A stretch of 64,000 nt of DNA from Pseudomonas paeninsulae (GTDB taxonomy: Bacteria > Pseudomonadota > Gammaproteobacteria > Pseudomonadales > Pseudomonadaceae), in NCBI RefSeq assembly GCF_035621475.1, contig NZ_CP141799.1, positions 2,716,501 through 2,780,500 of the forward strand. The letters are read 5' to 3'. The notes beneath the pieces are model-generated. The model did not search any database, was not told the DNA's origin, and was given only the letters and a program-made list of their open reading frames with translations. The translations under genes and the position numbers were made by a program. Shown here one piece after another: positions 36,271 to 45,810 of this stretch (positions within the stretch are counted from its first letter, which is position 1; each line of letters begins with the position of its first letter).

Positions 36271-36816
36271 ATGATCAATAAAAAGCTATCCCCCATCCGC
36301 TTATCCGGCGGCCTGGTGCAGGCTGCAATACTGCTTTCGCTATGCGCAGCACCTGCTTTCGCCGAATCCCAGCAAGTGCTTGGCTGGGTTGAAGAAGGCG
36401 TGATCCTGCCTGAGAACGTCGCAGTAAAGTTCAAGCTCGACACCGGCGCTCTGACCTCCTCGATGCATGCCGAAGATGTCGAACGCTTCAAGAAGGATGG
36501 CGACGACTGGGTGCGCTTCAACATCGAGCTGGAAGACATCGATACCAATAAGCAAGTGAACTCCCAGCTCGAACGCAAGGTAGAACGAGCTATAAAAGTC
36601 CGTGGCGCCGGTGGGGCAGAAAGACGCCCTGTCGTATTGATGAAGGTATGCCTTGGCGACCGGGTATATGAAGAGCAGTTCTCACTGAACGACCGGGACA
36701 GGATGAACTATCCAGTGCTTGTCGGTCGGCGCACCCTAGAGAAGGTTGGACTGGTGGACTCCAACAAGACCTTCACCGTGGAACCTGATTGCTCGAAGTC
36801 CGCATCCAGCGCCTAA
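36271..36816 (+). CDS. Retropepsin-like / ATP-dependent zinc protease family protein (PF05618-type)
   Basis: A 181-residue secreted protein. The signal peptide ends AFA near residue 31. The mature part has the single-domain aspartic protease-like core with [14 protein letters not shown] (catalytic-type DTG near residue 55), [22 protein letters not shown] and [10 protein letters not shown], as in PF05618 proteins. Members of this family dimerise as retropepsin-like proteases; the older name is ATP-dependent zinc protease. AAGAGG lies before ATG 36271. Substrate unknown. Confidence 0.83.
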   Translation: MINKKLSPIRLSGGLVQAAILLSLCAAPAFAESQQVLGWVEEGVILPENVAVKFKLDTGALTSSMHAEDVERFKKDGDDWVRFNIELEDIDTNKQVNSQLERKVERAIKVRGAGGAERRPVVLMKVCLGDRVYEEQFSLNDRDRMNYPVLVGRRTLEKVGLVDSNKTFTVEPDCSKSASSA

Positions 36817-36873
36817 TTTTCCGGCAGAGGAGGTCATCCGAGACCGCCTGCGACACCAGCGAATCCATAAAGC

Positions 36874-36909
36874 AAAAAACCCCTGAAAGATTGCTCTTTC
36901 AGGGGTTTT
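36874..36909. terminator. Bidirectional terminator (retropepsin gene / tRNA-Ser)
   Basis: AAAAAACCCCTGAAAGA, loop, TCTTTCAGGGGTTTT: an 11-base stem with T-runs on both sides, between the convergent protein gene and tRNA. Confidence 0.92.
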
Positions 36910-36916
36910 GCGAAAG

Positions 36917-37006
36917 TGGCGGTGAAGGTGGGATTCGAACCCACGATACGATTTCTCGTATACACACTTTCCAGGCGTGCTCCTTCAACCGCTCGGACAC
37001 TTCACC
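36917..37006 (-). tRNA. tRNA-Ser (anticodon GGA)
   Basis: 90 bases including an encoded 3' CCA. The minus strand begins GGTGAAGTGTCCGAGCGG and ends with TTCGAATCCCACCTTCACC-type T arm and acceptor. The anticodon loop CTGGAAA gives GGA, reading UCC/UCU. The long variable arm (TATACGAGAAATCGTAT region) is diagnostic of a class II serine tRNA. Confidence 0.97.
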
Positions 37007-37010
37007 GGAT

Positions 37011-37037
37011 CTCGACTGACACTAGGTGTCTGTCGAG
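37011..37037. repeat. Palindrome just upstream of tRNA-Ser
   Basis: CTCGACTGACAC and GTGTCTGTCGAG (one mismatch) around TAG form a 12-base hairpin directly 5' to the tRNA gene. It could be part of the promoter/leader or a relic. Confidence 0.45.
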
Positions 37038-37512
37038 GCGCGCTAATCTAGCCGAACAGCTCGCCAAAGGCAAAGGTTTTTTCAGAAGATTCATGCGCTT
37101 ATAACAAATATTCGGCATCCACTCGGCAAGCCAGAGGCGTGGCTTCGAAACGCAGGTGGCCGAACGGCAGGACGCTAAGGGAAATAAACAGGTTGAACAA
37201 GAACATGGCCATCACGCCCTGCGGGCTTTAGCTGCGTGCGCTGCTAGCCAACAGTAGCAGCGCCAACGGAGATACTGCCCGCAAGCCGGCACACTAGCTA
37301 ATGACCAACTTGTTGTTTCTCATCATCACAGCCTAGCTCTCAAGTCTGCGCGCTACGCTAAGGCAGCGCATGCCCATGACGCCAATTGCCGTATCAATCA
37401 GGCCGACAGGCTGCAATCGCCCGCCACAGCTGACTCACCAGTCAGCCACGGCGCTTTACCTGGGCGGTGCGGGTGGGTAACGTCTGTGGTACTTCAGTAC
37501 AAGGAACCTGCA
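37038..37512. other. Gap between tRNA-Ser and the crotonase gene
   Basis: No supportable gene. I see short open frames only; the sequence is less GC-rich in places and holds no repeat I recognise. Confidence 0.5.
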
Positions 37513-38202
37513 ATGAGCGACCTGATCAGCTACCAATTCGAAGACGGTATTGCCACCCTGACCCTGTGCAACGGCAAGGTGAACGCCATCTCGCCAGACG
37601 TAATCGCCGCCTTCAATGCCGCATTGGATCGTGCCGAACAGGACAAGGCAATCGTCATCGTCACCGGCCAGCCGGGCATCCTGTCCGGCGGTTACGACCT
37701 CAAGGTGATGACCTCCGGCCCACAGAACGCGGTCAACCTGGTTGCGGCGGGTTCCACCCTGGCTCGGCGCATGCTCGCCCACCCCTTCCCGATCATCGTC
37801 GCCTGCCCTGGCCATGCCGTGGCCAAGGGGGCCTTTATCCTGCTCTCGGCCGACTACCGCATCGGCGTCGAGGGCCCGTTCAGCATTGGCCTGAATGAAG
37901 TGCAGATCGGTATGACCATGCACCATGTCGGCATCGAACTGGCGCGCGACCGCCTGCGCAAATCGGCGTTCCACCGTTCGGTGATCAATGGCGAGATGTT
38001 CGATCCGCAAGGCGCGGTGGTTGCTGGCTTCCTCGATAAGGTGGTGCCTGCCGAGCAATTGCTGGCCACCGCTCAGGCAGTCGCCCAGCAGATGAAGAAG
38101 ATCAACATGACTGCGCACAAGAACACCAAACTGAAAGTGCGCAAGGCGTTGCTGGAGACCCTCGACAAAGCCATTGAGTTGGATCGGCAGCAGCTGGCCT
38201 AA
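37513..38202 (+). CDS. Crotonase/enoyl-CoA hydratase family protein
   Basis: A 229-residue crotonase-fold protein: GKVNAISPDVIAAFNAALD, then LSGGYDLKVM and the oxyanion-hole residues in ACPGHAVAKGAFILLSADYRIG, and NEVQIGMTMHHVGIELAR. The length is short for a hydratase (about 260) but typical of the PA1748-like group. The usual catalytic Glu of the second motif position is present as E in LNEVQIG; whether it hydrates, isomerises or hydrolyses CoA esters is open. AAGGA lies before ATG 37513. A terminator follows. Confidence 0.87.
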   Translation: MSDLISYQFEDGIATLTLCNGKVNAISPDVIAAFNAALDRAEQDKAIVIVTGQPGILSGGYDLKVMTSGPQNAVNLVAAGSTLARRMLAHPFPIIVACPGHAVAKGAFILLSADYRIGVEGPFSIGLNEVQIGMTMHHVGIELARDRLRKSAFHRSVINGEMFDPQGAVVAGFLDKVVPAEQLLATAQAVAQQMKKINMTAHKNTKLKVRKALLETLDKAIELDRQQLA

Positions 38203-38218
38203 GTCTCCGCTGCATAAT

Positions 38219-38248
38219 GAAAAGCCCGGCCCGATGCCGGGCTTTTCA
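38219..38248 (+). terminator. Rho-independent terminator of the crotonase gene
   Basis: AAAAGCCCGGC, loop, GCCGGGCTTTTC; a short T-run on the plus strand, 17 bases after the stop. Confidence 0.85.
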
Positions 38249-38889
38249 TTATTAGGGAAGACACACCAGATGGGCGGACTACAGCCTTATCTCGGTTACT
38301 GATAACGCCTGCGTTCATTCCACCTCTGTCGTCGCCAAACTCGACACCCCTATGATCGCCTTCTCGGCCTACATGTTCGGAACCGTCATGCTCAGCCTCC
38401 CGGCCGGCATGGTCACCACCCTCGCCACGGCCATGACCACCACCGCCTTCTTTGGCATAAGGGCTGGAAACCAGGCAACACAAAAGACTTCATGCCTCCC
38501 AAACGCAAACGATCATAGCCCTCCGCCCGCGGCTAATTGTCGACATGCGAGCCTCGTCAAGTGGGCCACGCCGTGAAGCCCGCAGCCAAAAAAGTATGCA
38601 GCGCGTGTGCCTCAGGCGCAGAGCCGTCCCACCGTGCGCTCATCAGACCGCTGATCAATGCCCAATGTTTGCCCCCATCGGACCCTGCTACTGGCTCTAT
38701 TGATTCGCCTTCTCTGCGCAGATGCTTAGGCATGCCAGGCTTGCGCTACGCCACTCGTCGAACAACCGATCGACGGATCATCAAGAAAGCGTGTCGCCTG
38801 CCGATCAAATCATGACCGAAGCCTTTAGTCGTATAGACTCGCGCCGCCAACCGTAGGCTGGCCGACCTAATTACAAGGAACATGCGCGT
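38249..38889. other. Long gap upstream of the chemoreceptor gene
   Basis: About 640 bases without a supportable gene. One frame (from 38352) gives a hydrophobic MFGTVMLSLPAG stretch, but it has no ribosome site and no family resemblance. It may hold the promoter of the chemoreceptor gene. Confidence 0.5.
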
Positions 38890-40770
38890 ATGAAGATTGC
38901 TCATAAAGTGGGCCTGGCAGCAGCAACGGTGTTGTTTATCACCACCAGCCTGCTTTCGTTTGTCCAAGTCAGCCAGGTGCGCTCCAGCTTGAGCGACCAA
39001 GCGGCCTCGAGCATTAATGATGCGAGCGGGGCTCTGGCCCGGCAGATTGAGAACTGGCTGAACGGCAAACTGCAGTTAATCGACATGATGGCACAAAATA
39101 TCGACAGCCAGTTCGGCGATGAGCAGATCCAGCGCGTATTCAACCAACCCCTCCTCAAGCAGCAATTCCTGCTGATTTTCGGTGGACTGGATAGCGACGG
39201 TAATCGCATCACCAATGACCCTAGCTGGAACCCGACTGGCTGGGATGCGCGGCAACGGCCCTGGTACCCAGTGGCGAAGTCCGCCAGTCATGCAATGCTG
39301 ACCGAACCCTACCCCGACGCCGCCACCGGTGAAATTTTGATCTCTGCAGTGGCCAAGTTCAGCGATCAAGGCCAGTTCAAGGGCGCCTTCGGCGGTGACA
39401 TCAGCCTTAAGACCATCTCCGACACCATCAATACCCTGAACTTCAACGACGCCGGCTACGCGTTTCTCCTCGCGCGCAACGGCAACATCATCTCGCACCC
39501 GGATACCAACCTGAACGGCAAATCCTTCAGCGCCCTGTTCGACGGCAAGAGTCCGGCGCTAAACCAAACCCTGACTGCCATTACAGGCGGCGACAAGGAT
39601 CTGCTGGTGTCCTTTACCCCGCTGAGCAACCTCAACGGCATGGATTGGTACATCGGCGTGGTGCTCGATGAAGCTAAAGTGATGAGCGAAGCCAACGCCC
39701 TGAGCTGGCGTGCGGCGGTAGGTACCTTGATCGGCGTGGCACTGAGCTTGCTGCTGCTGGCCGCGCTGATGAGCCGACTGCTTAAACCCCTGGCCAACCT
39801 GCACAGCTCGCTGAACGAAATCAACCGCGGCGAAGGCGACCTCACTCGCCGCCTGCCGGCCCAGGGTAATGATGAAATCGCCTTGGTCGAGCGCGAGTTC
39901 AATAGCTTTCTGGAGAACCTGCAGAGCCTGATTGGCGATGTGATGAGCAGTTCTCGTCAGGTCAGAGAAAGCACTACGCTGACCTCTAACGAAGCCGACC
40001 AATCGGCTAATCGCCTGCAACAACAGCTGTTGGAACTGGACCAGCTGGCCACTGCCATGCAGGAAATGGCTTCCACCGCCGAAGAAGTTGCACGCAATGC
40101 CCAGGCCGCCGCTCAAGCGGCCATCGCCGCCGACCAGGAAACCGAGAACGGCGTCGCCGTGGTTTCGCAGTCCACCGCCGCGATCAAGCGCCTGGCCGAT
40201 GAGATGGACGACACCAGCCAGTCGATCAACGAGCTGGCCAAGCTCAGCCACAGTATCGAGTCGATCCTGTCGGTAATCACCAGCATCGCCGACCAGACCA
40301 ACCTGCTCGCACTCAATGCCGCGATCGAGGCGGCTCGCGCAGGCGAGTCGGGTCGAGGTTTCGCTGTTGTGGCCGATGAAGTGCGCTCGCTAGCCTCGCG
40401 CACTCAGCAGTCGACCCAGGAAATCCGCCAGATGATCGATCAGCTGCAGACCGGGGTGAAACAAGCCGAGACGCGCATGCAGCAGAGCCGCGACACTGCC
40501 AGCAAAACGGCTGACGAGGCCAGTGCGGCCAATGACATGCTAGGGCGTATTCGCGAGGCGATCACCCGCATCAACGACATGAATCTGCAGATTGCCACCG
40601 CCGCAGAAGAACAGAGCGCCACCACCGAAGAGATCAATCGCAACACCACCAACATCCGCGACATCAGCCATGAAGTCGCCAGCGGGGCCGAGCAGCAGGT
40701 GCAACAATGCGCCGTGATGGTCGACCAAGTGAGTCATCAGGACCGCCTGCTGAGCCGCTTCAAGGTGTGA
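38890..40770 (+). CDS. Methyl-accepting chemotaxis protein with dCache amino-acid-type sensor
   Basis: A 626-residue chemoreceptor. TM1 is at 9-30, a periplasmic double-Cache domain follows (about 35-270), TM2 is at 274-296, HAMP at about 297-350 and the signalling domain to the end with the hairpin tip [20 protein letters not shown] (466-485) and [12 protein letters not shown]. Sensor residues R123, W125, Y126, Y141, D143 and D170 occupy the positions of the amino-acid-binding motif known from PctA-type receptors, with Trp118 where PctA has Tyr. The ligand is therefore likely an alpha-amino acid or related amine (inference). AAGGAA precedes ATG 38890 closely. Confidence 0.92.
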   Translation: MKIAHKVGLAAATVLFITTSLLSFVQVSQVRSSLSDQAASSINDASGALARQIENWLNGKLQLIDMMAQNIDSQFGDEQIQRVFNQPLLKQQFLLIFGGLDSDGNRITNDPSWNPTGWDARQRPWYPVAKSASHAMLTEPYPDAATGEILISAVAKFSDQGQFKGAFGGDISLKTISDTINTLNFNDAGYAFLLARNGNIISHPDTNLNGKSFSALFDGKSPALNQTLTAITGGDKDLLVSFTPLSNLNGMDWYIGVVLDEAKVMSEANALSWRAAVGTLIGVALSLLLLAALMSRLLKPLANLHSSLNEINRGEGDLTRRLPAQGNDEIALVEREFNSFLENLQSLIGDVMSSSRQVRESTTLTSNEADQSANRLQQQLLELDQLATAMQEMASTAEEVARNAQAAAQAAIAADQETENGVAVVSQSTAAIKRLADEMDDTSQSINELAKLSHSIESILSVITSIADQTNLLALNAAIEAARAGESGRGFAVVADEVRSLASRTQQSTQEIRQMIDQLQTGVKQAETRMQQSRDTASKTADEASAANDMLGRIREAITRINDMNLQIATAAEEQSATTEEINRNTTNIRDISHEVASGAEQQVQQCAVMVDQVSHQDRLLSRFKV

Positions 40771-40956
40771 GCCCGTGGCCGCCCTGGCTGGCGGCCACCC
40801 TTCACGGGATCGAACGGGCGAGTGGCTGACCGCTCGCTCGATCCGCCCCGGTGAAACGCTGCAGAATCGCCGTCAATGGCCTCCGATCAGCGTCATTTGC
40901 CGTAAACCCTGCCCCCCCCGTACACTGCGCGCCCTTTGTTCTGGCGGTCGTAACCA

Positions 40957-41682
40957 ATGCTTTTTCTTCTGCGCATGCTGGCGATGGTCATGCACTTTAT
41001 CCTCGCGGGTATCCTCGGCCTACTCCTCGGCCTGAGCCGTCCGTTCAACCCCGATAACAGCCGCCTGTGCGCCCGCCTCTATTCATTGCCGGCACTGTGG
41101 TTGTTACGCCTGAAACTGAAGACCGACGTCAAAACGCTGCTGGAGCACAATAGCCCCTGTGTCATCGTCGCCAACCATCAATCCAATTACGATCTTTATG
41201 TACTTGGCCGCGTGGTACCACCGCGCACCGTCAGCATCGGCAAGAAAAGCCTGAAATGGGTACCCTTTTTCGGTCAGCTCTACTGGTTGGCCGGCAACGT
41301 GTTGCTCGACCGCAGCAATGCGCTCAAGGCCAAACGTGCCATGCTCACCACCACCGACACCCTTAAGCATAAGAACACCTCGATCTGGGTGTTCCCCGAA
41401 GGTACCCGCAACCTCGGCGAGGATCTTTTGCCCTTCAAGAAGGGCGCCTTTCAGATGGCGCTTGCCGCAGGTGTACCGATCATCCCAGTGTGCGCCAGCA
41501 GTTACGCCAAGCGCATGCGTTTGAACCGCTGGAACAGCGGCAACATCATGATTCGTTCATTACCGGAGATTCCCACCGCCGGCCTGAAACTGGACGACTT
41601 GCCCCAACTGATGCTCGATTGCCGCGCGCAGATGCAACAGTGCATCAACGCCATGGATGAGGAGCTGGCGCGAGGCGCCTGA
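40957..41682 (+). CDS. 1-acyl-sn-glycerol-3-phosphate acyltransferase (PlsC family)
   Basis: A 241-residue inner-membrane acyltransferase of phosphatidic acid synthesis. An N-terminal hydrophobic helix (about 3-26) is followed by the catalytic NHQSNYD (H74-x4-D79), the FPEGTR substrate motif (146-151) and VPIIPVCAS. Start ATG at 40957 is the first in frame with a hydrophobic N-terminus; the upstream site is weak. It is cotranscribed with nothing obvious and closes with a terminator. Pseudomonas have two or more PlsC paralogues; this may be a secondary one. Confidence 0.92.
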   Translation: MLFLLRMLAMVMHFILAGILGLLLGLSRPFNPDNSRLCARLYSLPALWLLRLKLKTDVKTLLEHNSPCVIVANHQSNYDLYVLGRVVPPRTVSIGKKSLKWVPFFGQLYWLAGNVLLDRSNALKAKRAMLTTTDTLKHKNTSIWVFPEGTRNLGEDLLPFKKGAFQMALAAGVPIIPVCASSYAKRMRLNRWNSGNIMIRSLPEIPTAGLKLDDLPQLMLDCRAQMQQCINAMDEELARGA

Positions 41683-41698
41683 AAAATCTGAGAGACAG

Positions 41699-41739
41699 AA
41701 AAAGCCCGGGCAATATCGCTGCAATGCCGGGCTTTTTGT
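41699..41739. terminator. Bidirectional terminator (plsC-like / amidotransferase)
   Basis: AAAAAGCCCGG, an 18-base loop region and CCGGGCTTTTT between the convergent genes. Confidence 0.88.
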
Positions 41740-41749
41740 TGGGCCTAAC

Positions 41750-42478
41750 CTAAAGGTCCAGGCCCTGCTTGCCGTGGGCGACGAAACGCATCATCCACTC
41801 GGCCACCGTATGGCCCTGGTGCTCATGCTGCAGGCTGTCCACACCTTTCAGATAAGCCTCTTCGCCAATGTGCTGCTGGCGAATCTCCAGCAGCTCCTTG
41901 GAGTAGTCGTGGATGAACTCCGGGTGGCCCTGGAAGCACAGCACCTGGTCGGCGATGCAGTAGGCGGCGATCGGGCAGAAGTCGCTTGAGGCCAGCAGGG
42001 TGGCATTTTCCGGCAGCTTGGTGACCTGGTCCTGGTGGCTGATCAGCAGGGTCAGTTCCTCCAGCACCGGGGTCATCCAAGCTGGCTGGTGGGCCAGGCG
42101 GTAGCGATGAGTGCCCACGCCCCAGCCCTGCTCGGCGCGCCCTGCCTTGCCGCCGAGCAGCAACGCCAGCAATTGGTGACCGAAGCAGATGCCGAGCAGC
42201 TTGTCGCCACGGGCATAACGCTCGAGTAAATAGGTCTTGAGGGTTTCGATCCAGGGATCGCTGCCGAACGAATCGGCCTTGCTGCCGGTAACCAGATAGG
42301 CGTCGTAGTGTTCGCTGTCAGGCGGGTAGCTGCCTTCCATCACGTTGTATACGGCGAACTCGGCGGCGAGCGGCTGGCTAGCGAACAGCCGCTCGAACAT
42401 CCGGCCATAACCCTGATACTGGCCGACCAGTTCGGGGCGAAGAATGTCAGTTTCCAGAATGCAAATCTGCAACGGCAT
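41750..42478 (-). CDS. Class I glutamine amidotransferase-like protein
   Basis: A 242-residue GATase1-fold protein. The nucleophile elbow is KLLGICFGHQLLA with C98; the His-Glu pair is in CFQGHPEFIHDY near residue 182. The N-terminus PLQICILETD is typical of the GuaA-like/YpfJ free-standing group. Start ATG at 42478 has weak GGTAT upstream. Such proteins hydrolyse glutamine or gamma-glutamyl amides (PuuD-like) or are of unknown role; P. aeruginosa PA1742 occupies the same gene order. Paralogous to the one at 49757-50464. Confidence 0.88.
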   Translation of the reverse strand: MPLQICILETDILRPELVGQYQGYGRMFERLFASQPLAAEFAVYNVMEGSYPPDSEHYDAYLVTGSKADSFGSDPWIETLKTYLLERYARGDKLLGICFGHQLLALLLGGKAGRAEQGWGVGTHRYRLAHQPAWMTPVLEELTLLISHQDQVTKLPENATLLASSDFCPIAAYCIADQVLCFQGHPEFIHDYSKELLEIRQQHIGEEAYLKGVDSLQHEHQGHTVAEWMMRFVAHGKQGLDL

Positions 42479-42715
42479 GGGGCAAATACCTGAAACGCGA
42501 GTAATGGTTCGTACGGTGATAAAGCCTGCCTGCGACAAGACGGCAAGGCAAGAGGGCGAGTCGTCAACCAGGCACAAAATCGACCGATTACCCAGTCTGC
42601 GCCTGTATCAGCGCGTTCGATAGTCACCATAACGCCCATTCACTTCTGCCGCTGACGCCACGCGAGGATGATCTGTTCATCGGGCATCGCCAACCATCGC
42701 AGAAGGATAATCGCC

Positions 42716-42796
42716 ATGAACAATTTCGCCGCTATTGCCAGCTTGCTTGCCGCCTCCGCCTTTGTCGGCAGTGCCAAAAAAACCACCCATAACTAA
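42716..42796 (+). CDS. Possible 26-residue exported peptide
   Basis: MNNFAAIASLLAASAFVGSA plus a polar KKTTHN tail. AGAAGGA lies nine bases before the ATG. The sequence is a textbook signal peptide or single membrane helix with almost no mature part, so it could be a leader, a truncated gene or a small membrane protein. The next gene begins 50 bases later on the same strand. Confidence 0.4.
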   Translation: MNNFAAIASLLAASAFVGSAKKTTHN

Positions 42797-42845
42797 ACGG
42801 GCCGGCGTTGCCGCAAGGCAGCGCCAGCATCTAGGAATTGCCACC

Positions 42846-43043
42846 ATGAGTAGCAGCCAATTGGTCTCGGAGCAGAACGTTTACGCCATCACCTATGCCA
42901 GCGTCGATCAAAGCGGCATCCACTTCGAAAGCGAACGGGTCATCCATTTGAGCGACGGCACCCTGACCACCCTGAAGATGCCGACCCAGTTAAGCGAGCG
43001 CCAGGCCATTCAGCGGCTGGTATGCGGCCGCCAGGAATGCTGA
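42846..43043 (+). CDS. Small conserved hypothetical protein
   Basis: A 65-residue soluble protein, MSSSQLVSEQNVYAITYASV with a later HFESERVIHLSDGTLTTLKMP. The composition is beta-rich and it ends CGRQEC. A weak site (AGGAATTGCC) precedes ATG 42846. A protein of this type lies near PA1738-1741 in P. aeruginosa by gene order. Function unknown. Confidence 0.6.
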   Translation: MSSSQLVSEQNVYAITYASVDQSGIHFESERVIHLSDGTLTTLKMPTQLSERQAIQRLVCGRQEC

Positions 43044-43140
43044 GCAGCGATTGGCGGAGCGCACACCCTAGTTGGTAACGGCACCTCATTACCCAGCGTG
43101 ATGTCAGTTTTTTGGTCTGTTTCTACACACACATACATCT

Positions 43141-43177
43141 AAAGCATTAATCACTAAAGCGTGATTAATGCTTTTTT
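43141..43177 (+). terminator. Rho-independent terminator
   Basis: AAAGCATTAATCA, loop CTAAAGCG, TGATTAATGCTTTTTT: a 13-base perfect stem with T-run. Follows the small ORFs at 42716-43043. Confidence 0.88.
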
Positions 43178-43238
43178 AAATCAATTTATTCTCTAATCAA
43201 CTGAGCGTAAGCAAACGTCGGCATCACGGAGCAGGGAT

Positions 43239-43403
43239 ATGAGCAGTTTGACCATCAAGTACACACGCAATGGCGCCCTGGCCAGTATCGGGCTGTACCT
43301 GATGATCGCCATCCCCTTGCTGAGCCTGAGCGACGCGAAAGCACAGAGCCAAGCCAGCGCCGTGCAGCAGATCAGCAAAGCGGTCGCCTTACTGCAGAGC
43401 TGA
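43239..43403 (+). CDS. Possible 54-residue small membrane protein
   Basis: MSSLTIKYTRNGALASIGLY, then a hydrophobic segment LMIAIPLLSLS and a short Ala/Gln/Ser-rich periplasmic-like tail. GGAGCAGGG precedes ATG 43239 by six to eight bases. It follows a terminator, so it has its own promoter. No family recognised; the amino acid use is normal for the region, making it a fair candidate gene. Confidence 0.5.
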   Translation: MSSLTIKYTRNGALASIGLYLMIAIPLLSLSDAKAQSQASAVQQISKAVALLQS

Positions 43404-43498
43404 ACACCATCACGCTTGCGCGAAACTAGCTCGCGCAGCAGCCCATATTTCGCTACGACGTTGCTACGCGAGCAGAATCACCACATCGACTGACAGGG

Positions 43499-45643
43499 TC
43501 AGAAGTTTTCGTTCCTCGCAGCTTTCTCCAATAGCAAGGCCGGTGGTAGGAAGCGCTCGCCATACTGCTCGGCCAGGTACTGAGCGCGGCCAACGAAATC
43601 GCGGATGCCGTACTGGTTGATGAACTGCAGCGCCCCACCGGTCCAGGCGGCGAAGCCGATGCCGAAGATCGAACCGATGTTGGCGTCCGCCACCGACGTG
43701 AGCACACCCTCCTCCACGCAGCGCACGGTCTCGATGGCCTGGATGAACAGGATACGGTCGCGCACATCCTGCTGCGAAATCTGTGCGTCAGGATTTTCGA
43801 AACGAGCCTTGAGCTTCGGCCACAGGTGCTTCTTGCCACCGACCGGGTACTCGTAGAAACCCGCACCGGCCGCTTTGCCCGGACGTTTGTATTCATTGAG
43901 CATCAGCTCGATCACCGCGAAGGCCGGGTGCTGCGTGATGCTCTTGCCCTCTTCGGCCAGATCCTTGAGGGTCTGCTGACGAATGTGGTTCATCAGGCTC
44001 ATGGACACTTCGTCGCTGATCGCCAGCGGGCCGACCGGCATGCCGGCCTTGCGCGCTTCGTTTTCGATCATCGCCGCCGACACGCCCTCACCGAGCATGG
44101 CGATGCCTTCATTGGTGAAGGTGGCAAACACCCGCGAGGTGAAAAACCCCCGGCTGTCGTTGACCACTATCGGGGTCTTGTTGATCTGCATGACGTAGTC
44201 GAAACCGCGGGCCAGGGTTTCGTCGCTGGTGCGCTCGCCTTTGATGATTTCCACCAGTGGCATCTTCTCCACCGGGCTGAAGAAATGCAGGCCGATAAAC
44301 TTGTCCTGGTTCTGCACCGCGCTGGCCAGGCCGGTGATCGGCAGAGTCGAGGTGTTAGAGGCGATCAGCGCACCGGGCAGCGCCGCGGCTTCGGCCGCCG
44401 AGGTGACCTTACCCTTGAGGTCGCGGTCCTCGAATACCGCCTCGATGATCAGGTCGCAGCCCTCGAAGTCCGCCTCGCGTGCGCTCGGGGTGATTCGCGC
44501 GAGAAAAGCGTCGCGTTTCTCGGCGCTCATCTGGCCACGGCCGACCTTCTTCTCCAGCAGCTTGGCCGAGTAGGCCTTACCCTTCTCTGCGGCTTCCAGC
44601 GAGACGTCCTTGAGCACCACCTCGATGCCAGCGGCAGCAGACACATAGGCGATGCCCGCCCCCATCATGCCGGCACCGAGCACGCCGACCTTCTTGGTCA
44701 CATAGGGCGCGAAACCTTGCGGGCGTGAACCGCCGGCGTTGATTTCATTGAGCTGGAACCAGAAGGTGCCAATCATGTTCTTCGCCACTTGCCCGGTGGT
44801 CAGCTCGGTGAAGTAGCGCGCCTCGATGATCTGTGCGGTGTCGAAATCGACCTGGGCGCCCTCGACCGCGGCGCACATGATCTTCTCCGGCGCAGGGAAG
44901 CAGCCCTTGGTCTTGTCGCGTAGCACGCTCGGGGCGATGGCGAGCATCTGCGCCACGTTGGGGCTTGATGGCGTGCCGCCGGGGATCTTGTAGCCAGCCA
45001 CATCCCATGGCTGCCTGGGTGCCGGGTTGGCGACAATCCAGGCGCGAGCCCTGGCCAGCAGGTCCTCTTTGTCGGAGGCCAACTCATGGATCAGGCCAGC
45101 CTTGAGCGCGGCATCCGGGCGTACCTTCTTGCCTTCGAGCAGATACGGCAGGGCCTTTTCCAGCCCCAGCAACCGCACCATGCGCACCACCCCGCCGCCG
45201 CCGGGCAACAGGCCGAGGGTCACTTCCGGCAGGCCGAGTTGCACGCTGGAACTGTCCAGGGCAATGCGGTGATGACAGGCCAGGCAGATTTCCCAACCGC
45301 CACCCAGGGCCGCGCCATTGATCGCCGCCACCACCGGTTTGCCCAGGGTTTCCAGGCGGCGCAGTTGGCCTTTGATATTCAGGATCATCGCGTAGAAGGC
45401 TTGGGCGTCGGCCTTGGTGACCTTGATCAGTTCACCCAGGTCGCCGCCGGCGAAGAAGGTCTTCTTCGCCGAGGTCACAATCACCCCGGCTATGGAATCC
45501 TTTTCAGCTTCCAGGCGCGCAACGGTGTTACCCATGGACTCGCGGTACACCGCGTTCATGGTGTTGGCACTCTGGCCAGGCATGTCCATGGTCAGGACGA
45601 CAATATTGTCCTGGCCCTTTTCGTAACGGATGGCGTCAGTCAT
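43499..45643 (-). CDS. Multifunctional enoyl-CoA hydratase / 3-hydroxyacyl-CoA dehydrogenase (FadB/FadJ-like)
   Basis: A 714-residue fusion of crotonase (1-190) and two 3HCDH domains. Catalytic Glu E118 (GGWEICLACHH) and E140 (QLGLPEVTLGLLPGGGG) give hydratase activity; the NAD motif VGVLGAGMMGAGIAY is at about 320-334, and NRFFTSR-type VNDSRGFFTSRVFATF near 445. It makes 3-ketoacyl-CoA from enoyl-CoA in beta-oxidation. The thiolase gene lies upstream on the same strand across a 167-base repeat-bearing gap, so an operon is likely. P. aeruginosa PA1737 has the same place and pairing. Not the main fadBA pair by arrangement. Confidence 0.92.
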   Translation of the reverse strand: MTDAIRYEKGQDNIVVLTMDMPGQSANTMNAVYRESMGNTVARLEAEKDSIAGVIVTSAKKTFFAGGDLGELIKVTKADAQAFYAMILNIKGQLRRLETLGKPVVAAINGAALGGGWEICLACHHRIALDSSSVQLGLPEVTLGLLPGGGGVVRMVRLLGLEKALPYLLEGKKVRPDAALKAGLIHELASDKEDLLARARAWIVANPAPRQPWDVAGYKIPGGTPSSPNVAQMLAIAPSVLRDKTKGCFPAPEKIMCAAVEGAQVDFDTAQIIEARYFTELTTGQVAKNMIGTFWFQLNEINAGGSRPQGFAPYVTKKVGVLGAGMMGAGIAYVSAAAGIEVVLKDVSLEAAEKGKAYSAKLLEKKVGRGQMSAEKRDAFLARITPSAREADFEGCDLIIEAVFEDRDLKGKVTSAAEAAALPGALIASNTSTLPITGLASAVQNQDKFIGLHFFSPVEKMPLVEIIKGERTSDETLARGFDYVMQINKTPIVVNDSRGFFTSRVFATFTNEGIAMLGEGVSAAMIENEARKAGMPVGPLAISDEVSMSLMNHIRQQTLKDLAEEGKSITQHPAFAVIELMLNEYKRPGKAAGAGFYEYPVGGKKHLWPKLKARFENPDAQISQQDVRDRILFIQAIETVRCVEEGVLTSVADANIGSIFGIGFAAWTGGALQFINQYGIRDFVGRAQYLAEQYGERFLPPALLLEKAARNENF

Positions 45644-45745
45644 TACTTAATTCCTTACTTGCAGGCAGTTGCGCTCGACTGGAGGGCAACGCGAAAACCG
45701 TAGGAGCGGCGGGGACGCCCAGTTCATGCCCGCGATCATCAGCGG

Positions 45746-45810
45746 CGTAGGATGGGGTGAGCCTGCAATACCCATCGATGGGTATCCCTTCGCTCCACCC
45801 ATCCTACGGG
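45746..45810. repeat. Dispersed palindromic repeat between thiolase and fadB-like genes
   Basis: GTAGGATGGGGTGAGC at 45748 and its inverse GATGGGTATCCC to CATCCTACGGG (45777-45810) form an inverted pair. The end abuts the thiolase stop codon. Same family as at 2417 and 60716. Confidence 0.65.

Noticed and set aside
38249..38889. Hydrophobic plus-strand frame from 38352
   Set aside because: No ribosome site or family motif; likely chance.
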